A DNA stretch of 24,866 nt from CAYJAD01 sp964372165 (GCA_964372165.1 CAYJPT010000015.1:1-24866); one strand, 5' to 3'; counted from the stretch's first letter, positions 15,038-24,096 are shown. A program made the numbers and translations. The notes: a model not told the origin generated them from the letters alone.

Positions 15038-16705
15038 GTGAAAGTAGCACTACTACAATGTAATATGACTTCGGGAGATATTGTTGGCAATATGAAGCGT
15101 ATCATACAAGCTGCGCGTAGAGCACATGCTGTTGATGCATCACTATGCGTCACATCTGAACTTGCATTATGTGGTATTAGTCCAAAGGATATACTTTTTT
15201 CTGATGGTTTCATGGATGGCTGTTATGCAGCCTTACAATCTATTGCTAATGAATTAAAAAACGGTCCGGCTTTATTAATGGGCATGCCTATGCTAAATGC
15301 CCCATCTAGTGCAAAAATGCTTACTAATGCTGCAATTTTAATACAAAATGGCAAATTTTCTCTTGTTTCTTCAAAGGTTTTTAGTCCCTACCCTGAGGGT
15401 GACCACCATTATTTTGAACATGGTGTATCTTGTGGACTTGTAACTGTAGCAGGTTGGCGACTTGGTGTTGTAATATGTGAACATGGCCCCATGGAATATT
15501 CATTTTGGAACACACAAAAAAGTGCTGCTCATAATCAACTTATGGAATTAGTGTCGCGCGGAATTGACGGTATTATACATTTGGCACTTCACCCGCATGC
15601 ATTGGGTGAGCAAAAACAACGTGAACATATGCTTTCGCATGTAGCAGCAAGACATCATATTCATCTATTCTCTGCCAACTTAGTGGGTGGCAATGGAAGC
15701 AAAATTTATGCAGGGCAAAGTGTTGCCTTTGACCCTACCGGCAACTTGCTGGCACGTGGGCGTGCTTTTGAAGAGGATTTATTAATTGTTGATACAGCAG
15801 TTGGAAAAGATAGCATTGCCAAATTACTCCCAAGTACTGAAGAAGAATGTTGGCATTCCTTAGTACTTGGCACACGAGATTATGTACATAAAACCGGCAA
15901 TGAGGGTGTAGTCATTGGTATTTCCGGTGGTATTGATTCTGCAATGGTTGCAGCCATTGCTGTTGAAGCTTTGGGCAAGCACAATGTTGAGGGTGTAGTT
16001 TTGCCCTCCCCTTATACCTCAGAGGAATCATTACAATATGCAGCTGGTCTTTGCAAAAATCTTGGCATTAAGTCACATAATATTGCAATAAACTCCATTA
16101 TGGATGCATGTAATAATGCCCTTGAGCCAATTTTTGCTGACATTGTGGCAGATCCAAATGATGTTAGCGCAGAAAATCTACAAGCTCGCATTCGTGCCAA
16201 TTTACTTATGGCCATAGCCAATAGAAAGGGCTACTTAGTATTAAACACAGGAAACAAGTCAGAAAGTGCTATGGGTTATTCTACTCTTTATGGTGATAGT
16301 ACTGGTGCACTCAGTGTTATTGGAGATGTGCCAAAGACTTTACTTTATACTATGGCGCATTGGTATAATAAAGAATTTTCAAATAAAATAATACCAAAGG
16401 AAATTATAGCCCGCGCCCCAACAGCTGAGCTGCGCCCAAACCAGCTTGATAGCCAAAGTTTGCCACCTTATGACGAACTTGACCCCATGATTGAGCATAT
16501 AATTGGTGCAAATCAACTTGATGATGAATTGAATAACGATAAATTGCAGCATGTATTTTCAAGCATGTGCAAGGCAGAATTTAAACGTCGCCAATCGGCC
16601 CCTGCTTTGCAGGTAAGTGGATATACTCTTGGAACAACATGGCGCACACCCTTAGTTTCAAAGGTGCGTTTACCAAAGGTTAAAAACATTGATAAAAACG
16701 AATAA
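15038..16705 (+). CDS. nadE: Glutamine-dependent NAD+ synthetase
   Basis: 555 aa. The start is GTG at 15038 with AGAGG six bases upstream. The N-terminal nitrilase-type glutaminase carries the triad E41 (TSELAL), K113 (SSKVFSPYPEGDHHYF) and C147 (VVICEHGP). The C-terminal ATP-pyrophosphatase domain has SGGIDS at 296-301, and later LNTGNKSESAMGY and the conserved end FKRRQSAPALQVS. It makes NAD from deamido-NAD using glutamine-derived ammonia in the cytoplasm. Length agrees with the two-domain enzymes of about 540-580 aa. Its stop codon is only 4 bp from that of the convergent glycosyltransferase gene. Confidence 0.95.
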   Translation: MKVALLQCNMTSGDIVGNMKRIIQAARRAHAVDASLCVTSELALCGISPKDILFSDGFMDGCYAALQSIANELKNGPALLMGMPMLNAPSSAKMLTNAAILIQNGKFSLVSSKVFSPYPEGDHHYFEHGVSCGLVTVAGWRLGVVICEHGPMEYSFWNTQKSAAHNQLMELVSRGIDGIIHLALHPHALGEQKQREHMLSHVAARHHIHLFSANLVGGNGSKIYAGQSVAFDPTGNLLARGRAFEEDLLIVDTAVGKDSIAKLLPSTEEECWHSLVLGTRDYVHKTGNEGVVIGISGGIDSAMVAAIAVEALGKHNVEGVVLPSPYTSEESLQYAAGLCKNLGIKSHNIAINSIMDACNNALEPIFADIVADPNDVSAENLQARIRANLLMAIANRKGYLVLNTGNKSESAMGYSTLYGDSTGALSVIGDVPKTLLYTMAHWYNKEFSNKIIPKEIIARAPTAELRPNQLDSQSLPPYDELDPMIEHIIGANQLDDELNNDKLQHVFSSMCKAEFKRRQSAPALQVSGYTLGTTWRTPLVSKVRLPKVKNIDKNE

Positions 16706-16709
16706 CAAG

Positions 16710-17972
16710 CTACTTTTTATATTGTTTTTGCCATTCATCAAGAAAAAGTAAGCTTGTTTCAAGTTCACCTAAAGCTCCGCTACGCTGTCTAATACGAAGT
16801 ATTACATCTTCAAAGGCAGCATCATGCGGTAAATGTAATTGATCTAATAACATTGCAAGGCCTTCTTGCATCTCTTTTGGTATTTCATCTGGTATGCTGG
16901 TGAATTCTCTTTTTTTCCATGGTCCGTAGATGCTTTGCACATAATCAAGTAAGCTTTGCATACGGTGCTCATAGGTATGATTTTCAAGCACATGCAAGCG
17001 CGCAGACTTTGCCATTATTTCTCGTTCTTGTTCATGTTTAAGGTAATAGTTAATTTTATCATGCATTTCATCAAGAGAGCTAAATAAACCCATCATATCC
17101 TCATTAAATAATTCTGACATAAGTGAGCGTTTATCTACAACTTGAAATGCACCGATAGATGCTAACTCAAAAGTGCGTGGATTTACAAAATCACCTTGAG
17201 GAACAAGCTCTTTTGACTGTATACTTGAGTGTAGATTAATATTAATCTTTGTAGCATTATAAATGGTTACAGAGTCTTCAGCACTTATACGCGCACCACT
17301 TTGTTGAACATGCTTTGCAAGAAGCGGTGCACCATCCCACTCAGTCCCCCAAATTTTGAAATTTTTACCAGCAAGGCTTTTAAATGCCATACGCCTATTA
17401 GGATAGCCAGCTCCTAAAAAAGCAATATCTGCCCCATAAGTTTTTTTCTCAATAGGGGTAAGCTTTCTTGGTTGATGAAAACTTGGTAATGCAGCCATAG
17501 GTAAATACAAAACATTTTTTTGCCCAACCTCATGAAGCTGTGTAATAAATGGCTCTTTTTGAATAATAGCAAATACATCATATAGAGGAGCAAAAGCACG
17601 CCAATAAGTAAATACGCTATAATCCTCAACAAACCACATAACAGCAGGAATAGACATCTTATGTAAACGACGCAAAGCATTTCTGCTCATGGGAGCTTGG
17701 GCTAGGCAAAGCACCAAGTCCGGCTCAAAGCTTTCTACTTGAGCTAAAATAGCTTGAGATATAATTTGTAAAAAACTTCCCTCTAACTGCTCTAAGCGTT
17801 TTGCAGTTACATTTAAGCTCTTTAAGCCATCATATGATGCGTGAAAATGCGGTGCTTCAAATACCTCAACACTGTGTCCAAGATTGCGCAAAGCTTCTAC
17901 GCAATAGCGTCCAATAGGTAATGAACCACCATAAAATGGTAAAATCACAAGAACACGCAAGGCCATTGGCAT
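16710..17972 (-). CDS. CgeB-like glycosyltransferase (DUF3880 / GT-B type)
   Basis: 420 aa. The N-terminal half begins RVLVILPFYGGSLPIGRYCVEAL and continues with DLVLCLAQAPMS and AVMWFVEDYSVFTYW, a DUF3880-like domain. The C-terminal half has DIAFLGAGYPNRRMAF, NINLHSS and PRTFELASIGAFQVVDKRS. The last of these is the glutamate-containing nucleotide-sugar site of CgeB-type glycosyltransferases (here P-R-x-F-E). It is probably cytoplasmic or peripheral at the inner membrane. GGAG seven bases before the ATG fixes the start, 1 bp after the GT9 gene. The pair suggests lipopolysaccharide, flagellin or other surface glycan assembly. Acceptor and sugar donor are unknown. Confidence 0.83.
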   Translation of the reverse strand: MPMALRVLVILPFYGGSLPIGRYCVEALRNLGHSVEVFEAPHFHASYDGLKSLNVTAKRLEQLEGSFLQIISQAILAQVESFEPDLVLCLAQAPMSRNALRRLHKMSIPAVMWFVEDYSVFTYWRAFAPLYDVFAIIQKEPFITQLHEVGQKNVLYLPMAALPSFHQPRKLTPIEKKTYGADIAFLGAGYPNRRMAFKSLAGKNFKIWGTEWDGAPLLAKHVQQSGARISAEDSVTIYNATKININLHSSIQSKELVPQGDFVNPRTFELASIGAFQVVDKRSLMSELFNEDMMGLFSSLDEMHDKINYYLKHEQEREIMAKSARLHVLENHTYEHRMQSLLDYVQSIYGPWKKREFTSIPDEIPKEMQEGLAMLLDQLHLPHDAAFEDVILRIRQRSGALGELETSLLFLDEWQKQYKK

Positions 17973-17973
17973 A

Positions 17974-19251
17974 TTATTTCTCCGTTATTAAAATCATTTG
18001 CTTAGAATTTTGTCCAAGTATCCAATCTGCCTCATCATAAAAAATATCTGCAAGCTCCGGTGGTATGGATACATTTTTCAAAGCAAAACCGCATTGTTCT
18101 GCCAAGGTGGCTCTAAATCCAAGTCTACGTTTGGCATAAATATCTTTACCTAAATTAACTTGCCATGTACTTCCAAAGGTATCAAGTACAGAAGTGTAAT
18201 TAACTATATGATTTGGCAAAACTATTGAATTATTTTTCATGCTTGAATCATTTTTTTTCAAACTCATGGCGGCACAGTTAAGCCCATGCAAAAACTCTCT
18301 TGTGGTGAAATCCTCCAAGCATTTGGTATTAATAGGACAAGATACTGACTCAAGACAAGGGGCACATGTATAAACAGATTGCCAAACACTATGCCCCTCG
18401 CCATATGGTCCTGTTTCATGACACCAAGCTGAAGATAGAAAAAACGCCTGCACCGGCACACCTAAATGTGCAGCCAAGTGCATAGTGCCTGTATCTGGGC
18501 TTATAAGAATATCAAGCCCTTGCAAAGTATCAATAAGTTCACTCCAGGAAGTTTTACCACTTAGATTAGATATTTTATCAAGCATATTAACAGGCATATG
18601 GCGCATTAATTGCTTAGCAAGAACATTTTCGGCTTTAGTACCAAGTAGATAAATATGTGGTGCATCATTTACTTCAAAAAAAGTGCGAATAATTAAAGCA
18701 AGGTCAGCAGGTGGTATGGAGCGGCGCGATTCTCGCCCTGCTAAAACAACACCAATGCCCTTACCTCCACCTATAGCCTTAGGATTAACTTTTTGTGGTG
18801 AGCATGGAAATTCATCAAAAAAAGCCCAAAAATCTACAAGATTAATAGGATTTATGATACGATTTTGTGTCCAAGTGAATGCTTTGCGCACCCAAGGCGA
18901 ATGTACAGCTTGCGCACCATGCATTTGATAGCCAATGACTTGCTCCACTTCAAAAAAGCGTGCCAAGGCGCGATTTAATCCGGCATGATTAAGATTATAT
19001 ACAGCGTCAAAACTGTATGTATTAAGCTGCACCAATGCATTATGCACCTGCATAAGCCCTTGAGCACTGGGTAAAAAATGTGCAGGTAAAGTATGTATGA
19101 TTGTATTTGGATAAATAAGTTTTGCAAGCTCTGCAAGGGTATTATCAATGCAAAGGTGCACTTCTCCTCGCATTTCAAGGCTTTTTATCAATCGCTTAGT
19201 TTGCACAAGATCGCCAAAGCGCGCTAATTGTATAACAAGAAATTTTTTCAT
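17974..19251 (-). CDS. Glycosyltransferase family 9 (ADP-heptose:LPS heptosyltransferase-like)
   Basis: 425 aa. It opens with FLVIQLARFGDLVQTKRLIKSL, the usual GT9 start (normally I-R-x-x-x-x-G-D). A central YNLNHAGLNRALARFF and VVLAGRESRRSIPPADLALII follow, then the family's donor site LISPDTGTMHLAAHLGVP. After this comes YTCAPCLESVSCPINTKCL, a cysteine-rich stretch seen in many GT9 proteins. The last 90 or so residues extend beyond the usual ending and have no recognised domain. AGGA precedes the ATG. It is the first gene of a two-gene operon with the CgeB-like gene (1-bp gap). A role in LPS core or another glycan is inferred from the family; heptose as donor is not proven. Confidence 0.86.
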   Translation of the reverse strand: MKKFLVIQLARFGDLVQTKRLIKSLEMRGEVHLCIDNTLAELAKLIYPNTIIHTLPAHFLPSAQGLMQVHNALVQLNTYSFDAVYNLNHAGLNRALARFFEVEQVIGYQMHGAQAVHSPWVRKAFTWTQNRIINPINLVDFWAFFDEFPCSPQKVNPKAIGGGKGIGVVLAGRESRRSIPPADLALIIRTFFEVNDAPHIYLLGTKAENVLAKQLMRHMPVNMLDKISNLSGKTSWSELIDTLQGLDILISPDTGTMHLAAHLGVPVQAFFLSSAWCHETGPYGEGHSVWQSVYTCAPCLESVSCPINTKCLEDFTTREFLHGLNCAAMSLKKNDSSMKNNSIVLPNHIVNYTSVLDTFGSTWQVNLGKDIYAKRRLGFRATLAEQCGFALKNVSIPPELADIFYDEADWILGQNSKQMILITEK

Positions 19252-19604
19252 ACGTATATCCTACGAACTTTAAAATACGCAAAAGAACAGCATACGGCAA
19301 GTAAGAAATCTCCCTCAAATTCTGTTATATTTTTCATTTTTTGCACTCTTATGCTTTTTAATAGCTCACTGTTTTCAAAAAGCTAATAATTACATATTTA
19401 TAATTTTTATAATTTTGCATATGCAGAGCAAAAAACATAAAAACTCGCATAATAGTTGTACGTACAGACTGGCTAATTAAACAAGAAAAAATTCCTTAAA
19501 AAAAACATAAAGTCTTGCAGTGAATATAAAATAATGTAAAATGATGAAAATTTCTTATTAAATTTTATGTATACTTTTTACTAAACAAATGGTAGTGTAA
19601 ATAT
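19252..19604. other. 353-bp divergent intergenic region
   Basis: A+T-rich DNA between the GT9 operon (-) and the tetrapyrrole operon (+). It holds a predicted promoter for the latter (19515-19542) and two 10-bp palindromes, TGCATATGCA (19416-19425) and TGTACGTACA (19457-19466), that could be binding sites. I see no gene, tRNA or strong hairpin. The GT9 promoter was not identified. Confidence 0.6.
19515..19542 (+). promoter_or_regulatory. Predicted promoter of the tetrapyrrole operon
   Basis: TTGCAG (19515-19520), 16-bp spacer, TAAAAT (19537-19542). It would give a leader of about 55 bases before the ATG at 19605. Confidence 0.42.
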
Positions 19605-20285
19605 ATGTATTATCCACTTTTTTTAAACATACAACACATGAGAGGCCTTGTTGTAGGCGCAGGAAAAGTTGGTTTGCGTAAAGTCATGGGCCTTTTAGAT
19701 GCTAATATACAACAAATATTAATCATTGATATAAATGACTTTGACCCAATGTGGCATGATTTACAAAAAAATCCAAGCATTACATTTAAAAAAAGCAGCT
19801 TTACACAAAGTCATTTGCAAGGGCGAAACCTTGTTTTTGCCTGCACTACCAACAAAGCACTCAATGCTGAAATTGCTAAACTCTGCCTTGAGCAAAACAT
19901 TTTATGTAATTGCATAGATACCCCACTGGCCGGAAATTTTATCGTACCTGCTGTTGCAAAAACCAATGATAAGAGTAAGCTTACAGCAGCACTTTCCACT
20001 GAAGGAGCAAGCCCGGCTTGGTCACGCATTTTACGCATGGAGCTTGAACAGTGGATTAAACCTCACGCACCCATGACAATCCTTCTTGGCAGCATTCGCC
20101 CATTAATACTTGCCTTGGGTTACGATTCAGAGCATAATAAAAACATATTTCGCTCATTGGTTAACTCTGACTTGCGAAAAGCTCTGGTAGTAGGTGATTA
20201 TGTACAGTGTGAAGAAATTTTACAAAATTTACTCCCACCACAATTGCACCATAACATTGCGGAGTTATTAAATGATGTCATTTGA
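19605..20285 (+). CDS. Precorrin-2 dehydrogenase (siroheme synthase N-terminal type, CysG-B/Met8p-like)
   Basis: 226 aa. The Rossmann NAD site GAGKVGLRK (18-26) follows the family start YYPLFLNI. The region NCIDTPLAGNFIVPA and the conserved STEGASPAWSRILR (about 129-142) complete the signature. It oxidises precorrin-2 to sirohydrochlorin with NAD; some members also insert iron to make siroheme. There is no methyltransferase (CobA) domain, so that step is encoded elsewhere. Sirohydrochlorin feeds siroheme of sulfite reductase and, in Desulfovibrio, heme by the siroheme route. It overlaps the next gene by 14 bp, which with hemA two genes on indicates one operon. The ribosome site is weak. Confidence 0.9.
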   Translation: MYYPLFLNIQHMRGLVVGAGKVGLRKVMGLLDANIQQILIIDINDFDPMWHDLQKNPSITFKKSSFTQSHLQGRNLVFACTTNKALNAEIAKLCLEQNILCNCIDTPLAGNFIVPAVAKTNDKSKLTAALSTEGASPAWSRILRMELEQWIKPHAPMTILLGSIRPLILALGYDSEHNKNIFRSLVNSDLRKALVVGDYVQCEEILQNLLPPQLHHNIAELLNDVI

Positions 20286-21102
20286 ACAAAGTATCATCAC
20301 CATTATGGTTCTTTATGCTGCCAGTACCATTTTTGGTATTATTGGCCTTATGCTACGCAAAAGAAGCATTCGCATTTTTGCAAGCCTTTTGGCCATGGCA
20401 GGCTTTGCTTTGCAAACTTTTGATATGATGCGTGGTAGCCATGGGCTTATGCCTGGTGGATTAAGTGGCGGCACGTATCTGCAAATTTTAGCATGGTTTA
20501 TGATTCTTTGCGGCATTGGTGGACAATGGAAATTGCGCAGCTCAACACCGCTAATTTTTATCACACCACTTGCATTAATGCTTTTTCTTATGTCTTGGAG
20601 TTTTTTAAAGATTCAAGTGACCCTTCCTGCATCGCTTGGTGGTCCTTTTTATGCTTTACACATTGGTAGCCTATATTTAAGCCTTGCACTCATGGCTTTA
20701 TCATTTGCAGCAGGCATTATATTTATTTATGTGGAAAAATTACTAAAATCAAAATCATCACTGTCAGGTTTCAGGCAAGATTTTCCTGCCCTTGATATTT
20801 TAGACAAAGTCAATGCCATTTCCGTTTTGGCTGGATTTCCACTTTTTACACTTGGCATCTTATCTGGTTTTTTATGGGCCGGAAGTACTTGGGGTCAAAC
20901 CATTAGCGGTGACCCAAAAGAAATAATATCCATCATTATATGGATACTTTATGCATGGCTTTTTCATATGCGAGCCGTACAAGGCAGACGAGGACGCAAA
21001 CCTGCCATGATGGCCATATGGCTTTTTAGTCTTAGCATTTTTTCAATGCTTGTAGTTAACTCTTTTATGGACACTCATCACGGTTTTACCAAAAGACAAT
21101 AA
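20272..21102 (+). CDS. CcsA/HemX-like integral membrane protein (cytochrome c assembly family)
   Basis: 276 aa with about eight hydrophobic segments (near 8-28, 34-51, 69-83, 94-112, 129-154, 183-203, 217-234 and 246-264). The family landmark is reduced to WGQTISGDPKE (207-217). Heme-handling CcsA proteins usually have a tryptophan-rich form ending WxWDPKE. Histidines at 130, 232 and 269-270 are at places where the family has heme ligands or near them. GGAG seven bases upstream supports ATG 20272. The position directly before hemA recalls HemX, a membrane protein that affects HemA level in Bacillus. Either heme export for cytochrome c or a HemX-like control role is possible; context favours HemX. 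Confidence 0.8.
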   Translation: MMSFEQSIITIMVLYAASTIFGIIGLMLRKRSIRIFASLLAMAGFALQTFDMMRGSHGLMPGGLSGGTYLQILAWFMILCGIGGQWKLRSSTPLIFITPLALMLFLMSWSFLKIQVTLPASLGGPFYALHIGSLYLSLALMALSFAAGIIFIYVEKLLKSKSSLSGFRQDFPALDILDKVNAISVLAGFPLFTLGILSGFLWAGSTWGQTISGDPKEIISIIIWILYAWLFHMRAVQGRRGRKPAMMAIWLFSLSIFSMLVVNSFMDTHHGFTKRQ

Positions 21103-21105
21103 TAT

Positions 21106-22431
21106 ATGCACAGCGACATCTATCTCATGGGGCTAAACCATAAAAGCGCAGCCGTGGAAATTCGGGAACGCTTTGCCCTTAGTACACACTGTACTCCAGA
21201 GGCATGGGCCATACCCAAGGGGCATACCATTGGCGAATCACTTATTTTATCAACCTGTAACAGGGTTGAAATTTTAGCATGTGCCAAAAACTATATTGCG
21301 CAAAGCGTAGCAAGTGAGGAGCAAATAGTTACTGACATAGTAAACTTGTGGGCTGAAGCCTGCGGTTTTCATGGTGAAGATTTACGCCCATATGTCTATG
21401 TACACAAAAATAAAAATGCTGTGCGCCACCTCTTTACTGTGGCCTCAAGTCTTGATTCAATGGTAGTAGGTGAACCACAAATCCTTGGTCAGTTAAAAGA
21501 CGCTTATCGCCTTGCTGTTAAAAGTCATTGTACAGGCACAATTATTAACCGTTTACTACACAAAGCTTTTTCCGTTGCCAAGCGTGTCCGCACTGAAACT
21601 GCCGTATCTTCAAGTGCTGTGTCCATTAGCTATGCAGCTGTTGAGCTTGCTAAACGTATCTTTAGTAATATGCAAGAAAATCGTGCCATGCTCATAGGAG
21701 CAGGTGAAATGGCTGAACTTGCCGCAACGCATCTTTTACATGCTGGTATTGAGCATATCTATGTAGCCAACCGTACCCTAGAGCGAGCTAAGGAGCTTGC
21801 TAAACAATTTAACGGAACTGCTATTGCCTTTGAAGACATGGCAAATCATTTAAGTGATGTAGACATAATCATTACCTCAACCGGCGCACCGGACTCCATA
21901 ATTAAAGCTAAAGACATCAAGCCAATTTTACAAAAGCGAAAATATAAGCCAATGTTTTTTATTGATATTGCTGTACCACGAGATATTGACCCTGATGTAA
22001 ACAGCCTTGAGAATGTATATCTTTATGACATTGATGACTTAAAAGAAGTGGTTGAAGAAAATTTGGCTGGTCGTCGTGATGAAGCATTAAAAGCTGCAAA
22101 TATAGTTAATGAAGAAGTAGATTTTTTTTGCTATTGGTTAAGAAATTTAGACGTAAAGCCTACTATATTAGATATTATTAACCGTGCTGATAACATTGCC
22201 GCCGATGAATTACAGCGTACCTTAAAGCGTATTGGCCCTGTTGATGATGATATGCTTGAGGCTTTAAAAACTATGACCCTGGCCCTGACCAAAAAACTAA
22301 ATCATGATCCCATTGCTTTTTTAAAACGTGGCACTATGTCAGAAGAAGGCACAACGCCACGTATTAGTATTGTTCGCCGTATTTTTGATTTAGATAATGA
22401 CGAAAAACCTCGTAACCAACAAAATAAATAA
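21106..22431 (+). CDS. hemA: Glutamyl-tRNA reductase
   Basis: 441 aa. The catalytic cysteine is C51 in STCNR (49-53). The substrate region LDSMVVGEPQILGQLKDAY, the NADPH site IGAGEMAELA (197-206) and a C-terminal dimerisation helix region follow. It reduces glutamyl-tRNA to glutamate-1-semialdehyde, the first committed step of tetrapyrrole synthesis by the C5 route. It starts 3 bp after the CcsA/HemX-like gene, with no clear ribosome site, so translation may be coupled. The next gene starts 1 bp after its stop. Nothing is missing. Confidence 0.96.
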   Translation: MHSDIYLMGLNHKSAAVEIRERFALSTHCTPEAWAIPKGHTIGESLILSTCNRVEILACAKNYIAQSVASEEQIVTDIVNLWAEACGFHGEDLRPYVYVHKNKNAVRHLFTVASSLDSMVVGEPQILGQLKDAYRLAVKSHCTGTIINRLLHKAFSVAKRVRTETAVSSSAVSISYAAVELAKRIFSNMQENRAMLIGAGEMAELAATHLLHAGIEHIYVANRTLERAKELAKQFNGTAIAFEDMANHLSDVDIIITSTGAPDSIIKAKDIKPILQKRKYKPMFFIDIAVPRDIDPDVNSLENVYLYDIDDLKEVVEENLAGRRDEALKAANIVNEEVDFFCYWLRNLDVKPTILDIINRADNIAADELQRTLKRIGPVDDDMLEALKTMTLALTKKLNHDPIAFLKRGTMSEEGTTPRISIVRRIFDLDNDEKPRNQQNK

Positions 22432-22432
22432 T

Positions 22433-22756
22433 ATGCGTGCCTACATCATTGATGAATTAAGCCAAGAGCAAACTCAAAATATCAGCAAGCAGCTTGATGC
22501 TATGCAATTACAAAGTGGTATTGCAGGTATTTATTGGTTAACCATACCAAAATCTTTACATAGTAGCATACAATTAGAGCATGTCAGTGCTTGTGGTCCT
22601 TATGTTATGGCTTTAGAAGTAGAGGAAGATTGCATACGCTTAGAATTATTAGTACGTGCCAAAAGTATTTTACATTGCAATTGCGTAAACTATGCGCAAC
22701 CTGAACTTGAGCAATATATGATGCGTTATGTGGATAGCCTACTTATACAAGATTAG
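22433..22756 (+). CDS. Uncharacterised 107-aa protein between hemA and tilS
   Basis: The start is placed at ATG 22433, 1 bp after the hemA stop. A frame from 22397 adds 12 residues inside hemA and no ribosome site favours it. The protein is soluble and acidic, with beta-rich patches (GIAGIYWLTIP, YVMALEVEEDCIRLELLVRA). Near the C-terminus is a C-N-C motif in ILHCNCVNYAQPELEQYM. There is no signal peptide or membrane segment. I recognise no named family, though I recall small hypothetical genes at this place in Desulfovibrio. The tight spacing (1 bp before, 7 bp after) supports a real gene of the operon. Confidence 0.75.
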   Translation: MRAYIIDELSQEQTQNISKQLDAMQLQSGIAGIYWLTIPKSLHSSIQLEHVSACGPYVMALEVEEDCIRLELLVRAKSILHCNCVNYAQPELEQYMMRYVDSLLIQD

Positions 22757-22763
22757 GTAAAGC

Positions 22764-23834
22764 ATGTCATATGCCTTTCAATTTCCTAGCAACCCACCTG
22801 ACTTTGCAACACAGCCCACACAAAGTCGCGTACTTACTCGTAATGTGCGCAATTTCATAGACAAAGAATTAATCCTTGATATAAATAATAAACACCTAAT
22901 ATTAGCTGTGTCAGGTGGAGCAGATTCTTTAGCTTTACTTTGCTTATGGATTTGGCTACGCCCTATTTATCACCATACCTTAAGCGTTTGCCATATTGAC
23001 CACATGCTACGTCCTGAAAGTGAGCTTGAAGCCCATAGCATAGCTGCACTTTGTGCTGCTTGGGACATTGATTTCCACGTAGAAAAAGTAGATGTTAACA
23101 TGTATGCTAAAGAAAAAAAAATTGGATTAGAAGAAGCCGCTAGGCATGTGCGCTATACGCAACTTGAAAAGTATCGCAAAAGCTGCAAAGCAGATTGGAT
23201 TTGCCTTGCACATCATCTTGGTGATTTACAAGAAGATATTTTAATGCGCCTTATTCGCGGCAGTGGTTGGCCTGCCCTTGGCGGAATGCAAGCAATAGAT
23301 TACAAGCGTCATATTTTACGTCCTTTACTTTTACAAGACAAAGCAAGCCTTTATGCATTATTGCAACATGCCAATATTGGATTTGCCCATGACAAAAGTA
23401 ATGATGACCACAGTTTTTTGCGCAATAGGTTGCGCCATAAATTGATACCATTACTGGAAGCAGAAAATCCTAATTTTAAACAAAAAGCCTCAGAACTATG
23501 GAAATTTGCAAGTTATGATGCCTTGCATTGGCAAAATATCATTCAGCAATTATTTATGGACCATAACATACATAACAATAACAACTGCGTGCAACTTCCT
23601 CCAAAACTACTTAAGCAAGTGGACAAAGCAACACGCTTACGCCTTTATATGCATGCAATACAATTACTTACATTTAACAACTGCCATAATATTGGGCAAG
23701 CAAGAGCGCACACTCTACTTGAACTTGATGCAGCATTAACGGAAGGTAGAGGCAATACAACTTTTCAGCTACCAGGGCACATTGAGGCAAAACTCAAAAA
23801 GTCAACTATTAGCTTTATACTTACAACTGCATGA
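22764..23834 (+). CDS. tilS: tRNA(Ile)-lysidine synthetase
   Basis: 356 aa. The PP-loop SGGADS is at 50-55, in LILAVSGGADSLALLCLW. CHIDHMLRPESELEA, the conserved GLEEAARHVRY, and LAHHLGDLQEDILMRLIRGSGWPALGGM follow, then FLRNRLRHKLIPLLE. It ligates lysine to C34 of the tRNA-Ile CAU anticodon so that it reads AUA. The protein stops soon after the linker and lacks most of the C-terminal substrate-binding part found in E. coli TilS (432 aa); shorter forms are known in other bacteria. AGG seven bases before the ATG fits the start. It is the last gene of the operon. Confidence 0.94.
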   Translation: MSYAFQFPSNPPDFATQPTQSRVLTRNVRNFIDKELILDINNKHLILAVSGGADSLALLCLWIWLRPIYHHTLSVCHIDHMLRPESELEAHSIAALCAAWDIDFHVEKVDVNMYAKEKKIGLEEAARHVRYTQLEKYRKSCKADWICLAHHLGDLQEDILMRLIRGSGWPALGGMQAIDYKRHILRPLLLQDKASLYALLQHANIGFAHDKSNDDHSFLRNRLRHKLIPLLEAENPNFKQKASELWKFASYDALHWQNIIQQLFMDHNIHNNNNCVQLPPKLLKQVDKATRLRLYMHAIQLLTFNNCHNIGQARAHTLLELDAALTEGRGNTTFQLPGHIEAKLKKSTISFILTTA

Positions 23835-23864
23835 TTACCTTAGTCGGCACTAAAAAACATAATA

Positions 23865-23893
23865 ATTGTTGAAAATAAAATATTTTTGACAAT
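23865..23893. terminator. Possible terminator hairpin after tilS
   Basis: ATTGTTGAAAATA and TATTTTTGACAAT form a 13-pair stem with two G-U pairs around AAA, 31 bases after the tilS stop. It is A+T-rich and followed by AATAATATAC rather than a T-run, so it may be an mRNA 3'-end stem more than a classical terminator. Confidence 0.4.
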
Positions 23894-23993
23894 AATATAC
23901 AAATAAAATTACCTCCAAAAAGCGCATGAAATACCGTTTTCTAAAAAATTTACTATGCAAGTAATTGTTTTTTTCAATTAACGACTAACATTC

Positions 23994-24022
23994 TTTACAA
24001 TAACGTGCAATCCAAGTATTAT
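23994..24022 (+). promoter_or_regulatory. Predicted promoter of the DUF302 gene
   Basis: TTTACA (23994-23999), exactly 17 bp, TATTAT (24017-24022). The leader would be about 65 bases, ending with GAGGAG six bases before ATG 24097. Confidence 0.5.
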
Positions 24023-24096
24023 CATTATAGTTTATGTGGAGAAATTGTTTATTTATTACTATAAAATGCATTTAACTTTATTTTGAGGAGTTGTTT

